This document shows positions 24,058-37,000 of a stretch of DNA of 64,000 nt, piece by piece. The first letter of the stretch is position 1, and every line of letters starts with the position of its first letter. The translations under genes were made by a program, and so were the position numbers. The notes below the pieces were generated by a model, which made no database searches, was not told the origin of the DNA, and saw only the letters and a list, made by a program, of their open reading frames with translations. Origin of the DNA: Bemisia tabaci (Eukaryota; Arthropoda; Insecta; Hemiptera; Aleyrodidae); assembly GCF_918797505.1 (NCBI RefSeq), contig NC_092801.1, positions 6,138,001 through 6,202,000 of the forward strand, in the 5' to 3' direction.

Positions 24058-25032
24058 GTCAGACCAGGCTCAACTTGAGATACATAATAATGAGAATAAG
24101 TTAAACGAAAGGTAAATATTTCCTCAAAACGGGAGAATCAATACAAGCTGGAAAACTGTAAAAAGCTACATTCATATAAGATGAAAGACCATTTCTGCTT
24201 TTCTTATGATGATGACATAGGAGCAGAATGTCTGTGGAAATTGACTATAGTATAAAAAGACTAAGTAAAATGATACTAAATTTAATTATCTAATTTTTAG
24301 TGTGCAATGAGACTTGGAAAACTGGCTTCCCGACTTGGCGCTCAGAAAAAGTTTACATTATATTTGCTTGAAGTGTGCAATGAAAGACGATCATCTCCCA
24401 ACAACATGCTAACAGTGCTGGTAACATAATTGAATGTTCACAGAGATTGGTTATGATTGGACGCTGTGATTCCAATGAGTATGTCTACAAAAAAAGAGAC
24501 CTTACTTGACCTTTGTCAAAAGATTAAAAATTGATGTATTGGTGCCACTGCTTCACGACTTTTGTTACCACAATTTTGACACAAAAAACGCTAAGAGATC
24601 TTTTTTTGCAACAGGGAATGCTGACAAACATAATTTGTGCTCGAAAGAGAATTACTCTGCCCTGTCCAGACAACCATTACATGAAACATGATCATTGGAT
24701 TACAACAAGAAGCATATTCATTTGAAGAATGACAGGCTATTTTTCTAGTTTTTGATTGCACTTAAAATCAAGAGTCGCAAGATCAAAATGCATAATACAG
24801 GTGAACAGATTGCACAGGTCTGAGCTACAATACAGAATCCTTATGAAATCTATGGTTCAAATGTTGATTTTTGCACGAAAGCAAAATGCCATCAGCATTG
24901 AAAGATGATTGTATAAAAAAGCATAAAAAACCTTCCTCTTGAGGCAGATCACAAATGGTATTTTCCATTTGTTTGAGATGAATGCTTCCGGCGCTCAGAC
25001 ATGATGCGTGGCAATTGACGCAACAGCCATGA

Positions 25033-25080
25033 TTATCTTGAGCAAACCAAGAGCCAAAAAAGGAAGAAAATTGACAGCAC
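25033..25080 (-). CDS. Tetraspanin exon 7 (TM4 end, stop), tentative
   Basis: Fifteen codons and [18 protein letters not shown], strongly hydrophobic, in phase after exon 6. Acceptor tttatttacag. It lacks the usual polar TspanC8 tail (LAQNL-type), so another terminal exon could replace it. The other two frames also stop soon. Confidence 0.5.
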   Translation of the reverse strand: MLSIFFLFWLLVCSR

Positions 25081-28000
25081 CTGTAAATAAAAATAAAAAG
25101 GCTTAACTAATGAAGGAATTAAGTATTTAAAGCAATATTGTTGCATGAGAAAGAATGCAGCTAAATAAATGTTTTTAAATAAAGTAAATTGGCCACAATT
25201 TAGTACATATTCATCGCCAGTGATGAGAAACAGAGAACAGAGAACAGAATGAGTCTGATGTACGCAAGAGGTACAGCCTACAAGACTAGTTACAGGTATT
25301 ATTACACACTTCATTTTGCCAGAAATTTATACCTATATTTTTTTGAGCATAGCTGGTCGTGAGCGGATAATTCTTCATTATTTTTCAAGAAATTAGCTCA
25401 CTTGCTGATGTATGTGCATACAGTAATAGACTATTTTTGACGATTTGGAAGCATTGCAACAGACTGATATTTACAAGCAAAGAATTGTTTCAGATGTTTT
25501 TAGTAAAATTTAAATTTGCTAACACTCATGAGGTTACATGAACTTTGTTCGTTAGAACGACACTAAAACTTTTATTCTGCCATATTCAGGGCATAAAATT
25601 GTCGGATCAAAATAACTACAATTTTAAATCTTACACCCTTTTCAGGGCCATCAAAGTTACGAGAATGGTTAGCGCTTCTTTTACATCATACTTTATTACT
25701 TTGGGATGCAAGAGAGAGTTTTCTGTGTAAGTCTCAAATTCTAATTGCAAAGTACAAGTACAAGTTGTTCCAACTTTAAAAAAGCTACTAGCCAGAATTT
25801 GCTTCCTCGCGCTGATATTGCTGTTTTTTATGGGGGAGGAGGGTGGAATTCACTCTTTTTTACTAAATACACTTCCGCCATTGATGAACTTTTTGTGAAA
25901 GAATTTGCATGTAAGAGTGAAAACATGTACGAGACAACACATGCACAATTGCTGTTGAGGATAAAAATTAAAAAAAGTGGTGAAAAGGTGTTTTTGACAG
26001 CCAAGAATTTAAAACCATTGATGCCACACATAATGAACCAACTAAGCTGGAAAAAATGAGGAGTACATTAAACCACCAGGCACATTACCGAATGACCCAT
26101 TTTGAAGAGTTTTTGGTTGAAAGATCATCGTGTCTTTGGAACAACTATTTTGAAACAAACTAAGACCCAAGCGTATTGACTTTTAAAGATCGAAAATAGA
26201 CAAATACATCACAAACATAATTTAGAATTTGATAAGGGTGAAACAAAGAAAAATAATCTTACCTTAATTATTTGCCATTGAATGGCAAAAAACCATATTT
26301 CAAGAATTCCAGCGAGACTTCTGTAGTTCTATTTGTCCTTCTAAAGTTTTAGCTAGATTGATGACAAGCAACTGAAAATTTCACCATAAATGCGGTTAGA
26401 ATTTCACAGCAGAGTAAAATACATCTAGTTAAATACCAATAAGACTTGAAAATTTAAAGACTGAGAATTTTTTTTGATGCTAAAAAGACACACATTGAAG
26501 CAGTTTCAATGGACCGATAGATGAGGTAAAGAATTGTGCACTGCAACAGATGTTTTCTTACAGAAATTCCATGCAAGACACATCAAAATCTTTCAACAGT
26601 ATCTCAAGTATGAGGATTGATCTTTCTTTGTTTACACTATAAACAGTGACTTTAAATTTCCTGCTTGCAAGAGAACCACAATCAGCAAAGACCAAATGGA
26701 CCACATTTAGCAATTAGAAACTACTATTTCTGGCTCATTTTAGAAACAACGTATGTGCCTTTAGTTTCCCGATGCAATTTTGTAGGTGTTAATAAATATT
26801 AGCCAGAAATCGTAATTCCTTATTGTAAAATGCAGTCCGAATAAGGCATTGAAATCAACCCATACTTCAAGCAAGTAACTAGAGCTAACTTTCCCACCTA
26901 TTACCTCCCTCTTCTAATACAAGGCAGAGATGCACATTTTTCTAGGCCTCCACAACTGTTTACAACGCGCTAGATTTTTACAAAAACGTCAACACTACGT
27001 GCTGATTAAAATTTTGTTTTTTAGGTGTGTGTAAAAAACCTCTCAGCCTTTACAATTTGGTCTTACTTGCACAGTTAGGAACAATTTACACCCCTCATAC
27101 AAGGTATCTTTAATTCTGTAAAAAAAATTAGTATGCAGGAAAGTTCTTCCATTGCAAAATATATCAAAAATACTTCAGCGCATGATTTGACTAGAGTAGA
27201 CTCCAGTTTATCTGTGAGTGGGATGTGTGAATTAATGATGACAAAATTCGTTAATTTCTAACTTGAGAGTTGAACCTGGGAAGCTTTAATGCGTCCATTG
27301 TATTTTAGGTAAGATTATGAAGAGGAAACATATGGTTCTTAATTTTGTACCATGTCAAAAGGTCACTAAGCGAAAATGAGTATGCCCCCTACACAAATGA
27401 TACTGTATTTTCCTGACAAAAAGACGAATCAACCTGAATTCTTTAAAAATAAACTTACTTGTGATAGGGCAATCCCCAAAGCCACCCCAGCAATGGTATA
27501 CAGATTCCGCTCTGCCCACAGTCGAACAACTTCAATGCAGCCACTTGTCCAAACTTTTTTACTAGCCTCAGCCACCTGAAAAACAAATGCACGTAGAGGC
27601 TAAGTTACGATAGAACAACGGAATTCCTAGAAAATAGACAGCTTAAGCTAACGAAAAGCTTAGAGCCTGGACACCTATTGAAACTTATTTTCATCCAGTT
27701 ACATACATTATTTTTCTATCAATTTTTATCTCATCCAAGGAAGCAATTGTAAAAGAGAATTACATCAAGATTTCGCAATTTGGAAAGGAACTTGAAAATG
27801 TTTACAATATTCGACATGAATTATGTAAAGACGTAATTTATTCATAGAAGGCTCAAACAGTCATATGAAGTTTGAGTTGATTGTGCTTAGCTGAAATCTT
27901 TCCACACGCCGATTACCTAACTTAACTAAATGGATAACTTTACCCCTCTTGCACTCCTTTCGAATCCATATTATAATGGAGTTCTTGCTCAGATGTTTCA

Positions 28001-31000
28001 TTCAAATTACCCCATTTACCTGCGTATTGTACGCACCCCAAATTTTGTGGTCCTTTGAAAAAAAAATGGGGGCATATTATCTTGGGGCAATACCCTTGTA
28101 TTGTACACACCCTCAATTGGAGAGCCAAAATTTTGAAAAACAGGTGCATACGATACGCAGGTAGATGTAAAATTTTATGCTTGATTTCACCGAAACTACG
28201 ATGATATCTGAGGTTTAGTCTGGAGTCTAACATTGAGCTGAAAAAGACTTACAGACTTCAGTGATTTTCAGACTGTACATGAAGAGTTAACCCAGGAATG
28301 CAAAAACTTTCTGATCACGCAGAAGATAGTGTGGCTGTTGGAGTGCTTGCATAAAAAATGGGAGGGCTATGAAAATTGGAAAGGTCAGCTTGCAGTAGTG
28401 TTGAAATGGCAACTGTTTGTAAAAATGCAGTAAAATGAGAGTGTTTAATAAAGAATCAAAGTGAAATTTGCGAGTTTGATGAAAAATCGCTGCAATGGAC
28501 AACTAGACAAGGTACGAACTTCAGCATTCTGATACATGTTTCTTAGCAAGGATTTCACGTAGAACATGATTCGCGCAACGGAAATCACTGAAACCAACTC
28601 CTAACGGAGATATTAACATTTTTCTTTCACATTGGTTGCGAGGAAATTGAACTACCCGCTCACAAGAAACTCAAAGCTCTACGTGAGTCAAATCGCACAC
28701 TACGACGGTTTCAGCAAGTTTCTCAGTCGAGCAATGTTCATGTCTCACCATGTATTGTTCGCAAATGAGCAATTTGCTATACCTAGCTGAGCCAAAGCGT
28801 CACGATTGAGGTTGCCAGATGCTTACATGGTAGATACTGTCATGATAACGTTTAGCGCGCGATGTGAATCACGTAGAGCATTGAGTTTTCTTGAGCGGGT
28901 GGTTTGAATTCACGCATCAAAAATCATTAAATACCTTCGTAAGGAGTTAATCTCGGTAAATTTTGTTGTGTGCATCGTGTTTTACGTGAAATTTTGGTTA
29001 AGAAACATGTATCAGAATGCTGAAATTTGTACCTTATCTAGTGGTCCATTGGAGAGTTTTAGACAAAAATAAGGTCATAACTTTGAAAATTTTTGTGAAA
29101 AATAGGTTTATCCACTGGGAAGGCCAGGTCAAAAATAAGAAAACCAAGAACTTTCTGCAGTCCTTGGCTAACCTTCAGTATTTATCTCTTTGCTTCTTAC
29201 AGCAAAAAGGCTTAAAAAATATAATAAGTACATTGAAAATGATAATTTCTCGTTTTCAAACTTTAGAAAACGTAATAATACTCACGGTGAGCTCCTGCGC
29301 TTTGTACCCACACATGATGTTGATTAGGTTACCCTGAAAATGGTGAAAGAGAATATTGATGAGGAGAGAAATGACATACATATTAATGATAATAAAAATA
29401 CACTGTACAATCTGCAAAATTAATGTTTTTTCATTACATAAAGTGAGAAACGAGCAAAAAATCGAACCAAGACCAATCAGTCCACACTTTGCGTATCTTT
29501 ATGGACCCCTGGAGCAAGGCTGCTCATATAAGAAATGCACTGCATTTTAAATTCTTCCTCCTAATGCGCAACAGGGCCACAAAACTCGTCCGCAGGCATG
29601 ACTGCAACATGTGTGGATTGGCCTTGAATTAAACTGAATTACGATACATTTGTAAGAGGTACTTCACAAATTCATTCATTGCTATCCTATTAATGAAACA
29701 CCCGAAATTTTGTTGGAACCAAATCTTGGGTGTAAATTTGACGACTACCCAAGGATACACAATGATAACGATGTTTCTATCCAACACTAAATAGACTAAA
29801 GAGGGACGTAGAAGGATGTAGGATGTGCTGGGTCGACACTATTTAAGGAGAAACAAAGTCAAAAGAAGTAAACAAAATGAATTGAAACTTCGAATGGAAT
29901 CCTAATCTTAATGATTAAAAGAAAACTATAAACAATAACTTACGGTGATTGTGGAAGTGTTGATACAACATGAAAATGGGACACCACAGCGTTCAGAAAC
30001 ACTAGGAGAGCTGCAGTTGAAGTAATCATTATTCGACCAGTCTGTGTAACCGTCAGAGCTGAGACCACAACACTGAAACTGAAGCAAGAAGTAACATTTA
30101 TAAAAACTGGTTGCGAGTATTCTTACCAAAATGATATGGGTGTATCAATTCAGGGTCCACGATGAATACCTAAGATCTTTTTGGAGAGTGAATTATAGTA
30201 ATACATCAAAAGTTCATGTCTGACTGAAAGTTCTGAAACTTAATGTTTGGTCTTTCATTAGTTTCGGTTCAAGAAATATTTTCTATCCTCCATTAGAGCA
30301 TGTAGTAGCTTAGTATTAGAATCATTTTTTAAAATTAATTTTTAATTAATCATCTTGGAGAAAAGTGCATTCAAAAGGGATACAAACATGAGAAAGCTGA
30401 AAATGGAGTTCGAATTCTATTCTTTCAAACGTTATTAATAATGTAAACGTTAACGTGCAGGAAGACAGCCTTTAAAAGAAGTGGAAATTTTGCAATTTTG
30501 AATCTAGATAATTCTTGTCTATCTCGACTTCTAAGACGCATCGCTTTTCGGCACTTGGGTCTTATCGTGAATTAACAATTCAATTGAGCCTCGTCCTAAG
30601 TTTTTGGATATTGCTTTCTCTTTCTCAGGTCGAGTCAATCGTCATTTTCCTTGCTCTTAAAATCACTTCTGGGGTCATTCCATATAGAACCTACCAGCCA
30701 TGCAACCGCCCGACTCGGATTTTGATGATAAATTGTTTTCTTGATCAGACCACCAAATAATGAACTTCTGCAAAATATTAGGTCTCAAATCGAAAAACTC
30801 ACTGAGATATGAATTTTGGAAGTTTTAAGAATTTTCAAGAAAGAGACGTTTCGAACTTCCGAGAAAGAGAGGGTCATTTTCCCCAAAAAAATTCACCCCG
30901 GCCCATTTTTCGTCGGATTGAAGTGAAAATTTGACACAATGTCCATGAAAGTATGTAAATTTGAGAATAAAATGCATAAAATGTTCGACTTCACTCATTG

Positions 31001-34000
31001 ATGTGCTGCGGTTGATAGTTCGTTGTGATTTTGTCTGATTTTAGCGACAAAACCTTCCCCTCTTCAAATGCTCATAACTTTTGAGCTGCAAGTTATTTTT
31101 TGCTCCAATTTTTTTTAAAATGCTCCTAAGATTATTAGAAAGACGCCTAAAGAACAATTCTGATGGCGTTTTGGGCTTTAGTATCTTTTTTTTTCACTTT
31201 TGTCCGAAAAAGGCCTAAAAAACTGGAAATAACACCAAAATTGTTCCGATAATCGACCATTACCCTGAAAAGTCAACTCAAAAATCGCTCAATTTTTGCC
31301 TGAATGGTCCTTACTGTGTGTACAATATGTTTGAAAAATAAAATCAATGGTATTTTGGGTTCATATATCTTTAACTTCGAGTTTTTTTCCGAAAAAAGGC
31401 CAGCAAAACTGAAAAACACTGAAATTACACCAATTATCGGCTCTAACGTTGGAGTAGCAACTCAAAAATTGCTCACATTTATACTGAATGGTTCTCACTG
31501 CATGTGAAATGCGTCTGGGGAATAAAAGTGATGGTATGTTGGGTTTCCATAACCCTTTTCCCAACATTTTTACTCAAGAGAGGCTCGCTCAACTGAAAAA
31601 AGCGCTAGGAAAATCTCATTAACCGACCATTACATTGAAAAAACAATTGATTGGGGGCCCAGATTTTTCACCAAAGGACTCTTGTTGTATGGAAAGCACA
31701 CTAACTTGAGGAGTGAATATAGCAAGGGATTCACTCTTAAAGGGAGGGAAAAAATATGTACAAAAATCATGTATTTAGATATTTTGCGATAAAAAAATAG
31801 AATGTTATCAATTAAGTAACTGTAAGGTTTGCCCTTGATTTACTCAATTCAGAACTTAGTTGCTTTTTCAACTCGAAGCATTAAATTTACTCCAAAAAAC
31901 TTTTTAATTCACGGACGTGGATGGATACATAAATGAAATCTCAAAGTTGTTTTCTTCCTCTGATTTGGATAGAACAAGCCCAAAGAACCAATGCCTATCA
32001 CGCGCACACGCAACAACGAATTTGTTGAGATTTCTAGCATAACTTTAACTTACTCTGGGTTAGAGTAATTATTCAGGGCAATCAAGATCGTGATCTATAT
32101 CAGCAACAGTCTAATTTATAGATCTGAAAATTCAAAAGTTTTTTGAAGTAAATTTAATGCTTTGAGTTGAAAAAGCAACTAAGTTCTGAATTGAGTGAAT
32201 CAAGGGCAAACCTTACAGTTAGGTACTTCATTGATAACATTCTATTTTTTTAACGCAAAATATCCAAATACATGATTTTTGTACATATTTTTTCCCACCC
32301 TTTAAGAGTGAAACCCTTGCTTGAGATGTTGAGGAAATAAATAGGTAACTCAATTTTTCAAAACTATAATTACAATACTTCAACTCTAGTCAGCATGAAT
32401 AACCTCCCTCAATTTTTAACAATTTAATGTTCTGATAATTCCTATCAGAACTTTTTATCTTTTCCATTAATTTTTATTTCAGAATACATTTGAAAGTTAT
32501 TAACCTCATTATGATGCCATCCAGGAGTCAGTAAATCACATTTAATGTGAATAGGGATGCTGTCAACACCTTCTCATCTTTTTGCCTTACATTTTCGAAT
32601 ATTTCTTATCAATTTTAGAACACTCATTAGTGATGGCTGGATTTCGTCCACTTTTGTCTTCTTCACCCCTATCTCCCAGCCATCACCAAGAATCACCCAT
32701 AAATTTAATTACTAAACTTGCAGCTGATAACTACATAGATTATAGCCAGCCAATCTTGTGTAGGCTTGTTGTTTCACCACCCGTGACCTCAGCAAGTCTA
32801 TATAAGCATGCGCTGCCCTAAAACCTAGGTCTGTCTGTCTTTTCTCATCTCTTAGACCCCAGGTTCTTTACCATCTAGACCCGTACAAGTACGCTTGTGC
32901 CCACTCTCGCCTTCTAGCACATTTTCTGAGTGACTATTTTCTTTACTGTTTAATTCTTGTGATTCTGTGCTATCTCTTTTGACTCAGTACAACTCTAAAT
33001 TTCATCTCCAAAAATTCAGTGTCTATAATTCTCAATCCATTCTAGTAGTTTGTTGATTCTACCTTTTATTGAAAATCAACTGGTGCCGAACGGTCTCACA
33101 AACTTTCAACCCGAATTTGAGTCTATCACCCGTGACATACTCATATTCCATAACAGATGCCTATCAGTTAAGAGATGCCTATCAGAGATGCTATCATTAG
33201 AGATACCTGCAGTTTTATTTCCTTACTTTAAAGCCGATCGTAAAGATTGGAGTGAAGGAGAAAACTACTATAACCAAGAATACACCATATTCACTCCTCA
33301 AGTTAGTGTGCTTCCCATACAACAAGAGTCCTTTGGTGAAAAATCTGGGCCCCCAATCAATTGTTTTTTCAATGTAATGGTCGGTTAATGAGATTTTCCT
33401 AGCGCTTTTTTCAGTTGAGCGAGCCTCTCTTGAGTAAAAATGTTGGGAAAAGGGTTATGGAAACCCAACATACCATCACTTTTATTCCCCAGACGCATTT
33501 CACATGCAGTGAGAACCATTCAGTATAAATGTGAGCAATTTTTGAGTTGCTACTCCAACGTTAGAGCCGATAATTGGTGTAATTTCAGTGTTTTTCAGTT
33601 TTGCTGGCCTTTTTTTCGGAAAAAACTCGAAGTTAAAGATATATGAACCCAAAATACCATTGATTTTATTTTTCAAACATATTGTACACACAGTAAGGAC
33701 CATTCAGGCAAAAATTGAGCGATTTTTGAGTTGACTTTTCAGGGTAATGGTCGATTATCGGAACAATTTTGGTGTTATTTCCAGTTTTTTAGGCCTTTTT
33801 CGGACAAAAGTGAAAAAAAAAGATACTAAAGCCCAAAACGCCATCAGAATTGTTCTTTAGGCGTCTTTCTAATAATTTTAGGAGCATTTTAAAAAAAATT
33901 GGAGCAAAAAATAACTTGCAGCTCAAAAGTTATGAGCATTTGAAGAGGGGAAGGTTTTGTCGCTAAAATCAGACAAAATCACAACGAACTATCAACCGCA

Positions 34001-37000
34001 GCACATCAATGAGTGAAGTCGAACATTTTATGCATTTTATCCTCAAATTTACATACTTTCATGGACATTGTGTCAAATTTTCATTTCAATCCGACGAAAA
34101 ATGGGCCCGGGGTGAATTTTTTTGGGGACAATGACCCTCTCTTTCTCGGAAGTTCGAAACGTCTCTTTCTTGAAAATTCTTAAAACTTCCAAAATTCATA
34201 TCTCAGTGAGTTTTTCGATTTGAGACCTAATATTTCGCAGAAGTTCATTATTTGGTGGTCTGATCAAGAAAAAAATTTATCATCAAAATCCGAGTCGGGC
34301 GGTTGCATGGCTGGTAGGTTCTAAATGGAATGACCCGGTTGCTTACAACCTCAGTGTATCTTATTTTTACATCCCATGAGTGTGGAGATTTACCGTTAAA
34401 ATTAAACCCGCAAAACAATTGAAAAACTTGCAAAATAAGTGGAAGGCATACATAAAAAAATATGCGCAAATAGTTTTTTAAAGATTTGGATTCTTTCACT
34501 TGAAGTCTTTGAAATGCCAGCTTGCACATGGTTATTCAAAGACTTTGATGGGATTTCACATGTTTAAAAATTAAGATAACAAGCTATTACTTAAAAGCCA
34601 ATCTTGGATTTAGGCTTCCCTAAGTGTTTATTCAATGACAGTAAACTATGCAATGAATAAAAATGTAATGTGCTATAAAGATACAAATACATATTAAAGA
34701 GTATTTCCTTACTTCCATTTGAACAAAGTCAATCAAATTCTGGAGGTCAGGATCTTCACGATATGACTGGATGATTTTGTCTGTGAACGATTCTTCGAAA
34801 GTCGACTGCATTGTGTGCGGGAAGACAAAGCCCATTATTGCTATGACCATCTCAAGTAGGAAGAAAATGAGAAGACACAGAGAGTACTGAAAGCAGAAAA
34901 TGAATTACCTTAAAATAACAATGAAAGAGCATTTCTGAGTCGACGATTTTTAGAGCTTTGAATAATATGGACATACTTCATAATATCATTGGAGCAGCAG
35001 GTACACCTGCGAGTTGCAAGCACTTGCTGAAAGTGAAACACCAATCGGAAACCAGGATTTCGATTGCTCAATGTCAAGCGATCAAAATCCTCCTTACCAA
35101 TTGGTGTTTCACTTTCAACAAGCGCTTGTAACTCGCAGATGTATCTGACCTTCAGAATGACCAGGACTGAATAAAAATATCCTTCTTAAAAGTAAATGCT
35201 CTTTTTAATATGATTTTTTCCCTACTTTTGTTGTGAATCATGATCTTTTCAAATTCCTGAAATGTACAATCGAGAGGCTGGGAGGACAAGGCGCGTAGCT
35301 TAAGTTTTAGAAAAAATTGAGATGTTAATGATTTCAAGTAAAACTAGTCTAAATGCATATTCTGAGAAAAATTTTCTCCCAAGTTCCAATTTTTAAGCAT
35401 CCAAAAGTCAGTTGGAACTTTCTTTCCGCCATAAGGATCCATGTTATTTCGAAACTCCTAACATTTATTTCTCAAAATAGCCAAAACTGCGTGTTTGCAA
35501 AGAAAAAGTAGGTATAATTTTTACGGAAATGGCACTGGGAGGATTTTGGTCAATCAAAGGATTTGTTACAATTGGAAACAGCAGTTTGCTTTCGTTTTTT
35601 TTAAGTTATTGTCTTATCATTTCTTCATAGAAACTGGCTACATCGGTATTCTTCTATGTAATTTACTTACTACTGCCCCGCAAGCTGAACTCTTGGCAAG
35701 TACAGAAGCAGTTTGTTTTCTTTTATTTTTTTCTAAACTTTGGATAAAAAGATTAAAAATAAATCAACTATTGCTTGTTACGGTAGATAATCTTACAAAT
35801 TTCAGCAGGCAAGTGTTTTCTCGTAGGGCTCCGACACAACCAGCAAAACTAACAATGAAGACAACTGCGCCTGTGATGACAAGCACTAGTGAAATGTTCA
35901 GTATGACATCATAAACTGTTTCGACTTTGACTAAGCCTGTGGATTCCCACTTATCAAGGAAGGCATAGAGCCCAATTCCAATTAGGAGGCCACCAAACAA
36001 CTGAAACAAAATTAGGATAAATTTAGTTACCATGATTCTATAGAACGATTTAGGAGAACCTAAAGTAAGTTGTTGATTGGACAAGGTTGCATAAAAAATC
36101 TCCACTTCCCCAAATACTATTGTAATGGAGAGTAAGAACTCATGAGGTGAAATAAGAGAGTATCTGCACAGCGCAAATAAGAGACTCAAGGTCACTCTTT
36201 AATTTTGGGAGATCACAATTATTTAGCGATACCAAGAGCTTCCGATTAAAAAATATGTGTAAATAATTCTTAAAGATTCGAAGATGAGGATGAAGTTGGA
36301 TTGACTGACATTTCTTGCAAGAAAATTTTGAGAGTGATCAATTCGACCCAAGTTACTCGTTTATAATTAAAAAGGTAAGTTCACAGTAACACAGTCATAT
36401 TAGAGTGATCTTACACGATTACACAAGGCAGCGAACCTCACTAGACACTTCTAAACATATTAATTGACTCATTAAAAATTTTTGGCTAGCTCTCGATAGA
36501 TTCAAGAATCATACACACAGAGGTGATTGATGGTCAAGTTTGTGCATCAAAATAGACAACTCTCAGATTAGTAGTCCTCAATGCATCACCTTGACAACAC
36601 ATATTGTAGGTACTCACTCCTAACAAAAAGAGTTCAAACAACCAGCAAGAAAAACTCCTTGTTCTAGGGGCTATCCTTTCACTGTACTGCTCCTTATGAA
36701 TCATATCAAGCCATAGAGAAAAAAAAGGAGGTGTTTGCATTTCGGGCATCTTGGAATTTTTTGATGACTTGATGACGTAGGTGGGTACAGCTGGGTACAG
36801 CGACGTCCCCTTCACGCTGTACCCACCTACGTCATCAAGTCATCAAAAAATTCCAAGATGCCCGAAATGCAAACACCTCCTTTTTTTTCTCTATAATATC
36901 AAGCAGTCAGATGATCCTTTTGCTGCTGTCACATGTACAGTCAACGAGACTTTCAGGAAAAATGAACAGTCACCTGTGGTCCACTGCTTAATTTTGCTTT

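Larger units (their letters stand above)
17260..25032. other. AT-rich DNA between EI24 and the tetraspanin
   Basis: Contains the weak minus-strand exon candidates at 17849-17958, 18406-18475 and 21373-21513 and foldback elements at 19573-19822, 22739-23016 and 23383-24057. I see no confident gene; the rest is stop-ridden. Confidence 0.45.
30672..34336. repeat. giant inverted repeat, about 1.05-kb arms
   Basis: Left arm 30672-31720 and right arm 33287-34336 are inverse copies with few differences; both begin or end at GGGTCATTCCAT. Short frames such as the [20 protein letters not shown] one recur on opposite strands. The spacer holds the features at 31721-32321 and 32327-33286. All of it lies in tetraspanin intron 3. 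Confidence 0.92.

Noticed and set aside
31304..33703. Matching 67-68 codon frames occurring twice
   Set aside because: Duplicates of the palindrome arms. Lack of a start context, motif or splice signals argues against a gene.
35764..36195. Single-exon 143-codon reading of the tetraspanin region
   Set aside because: The first 65 codons are intron; ttgtttcag at 36001-36009 is the acceptor and upstream TM1 lies in exon 37227-37319.
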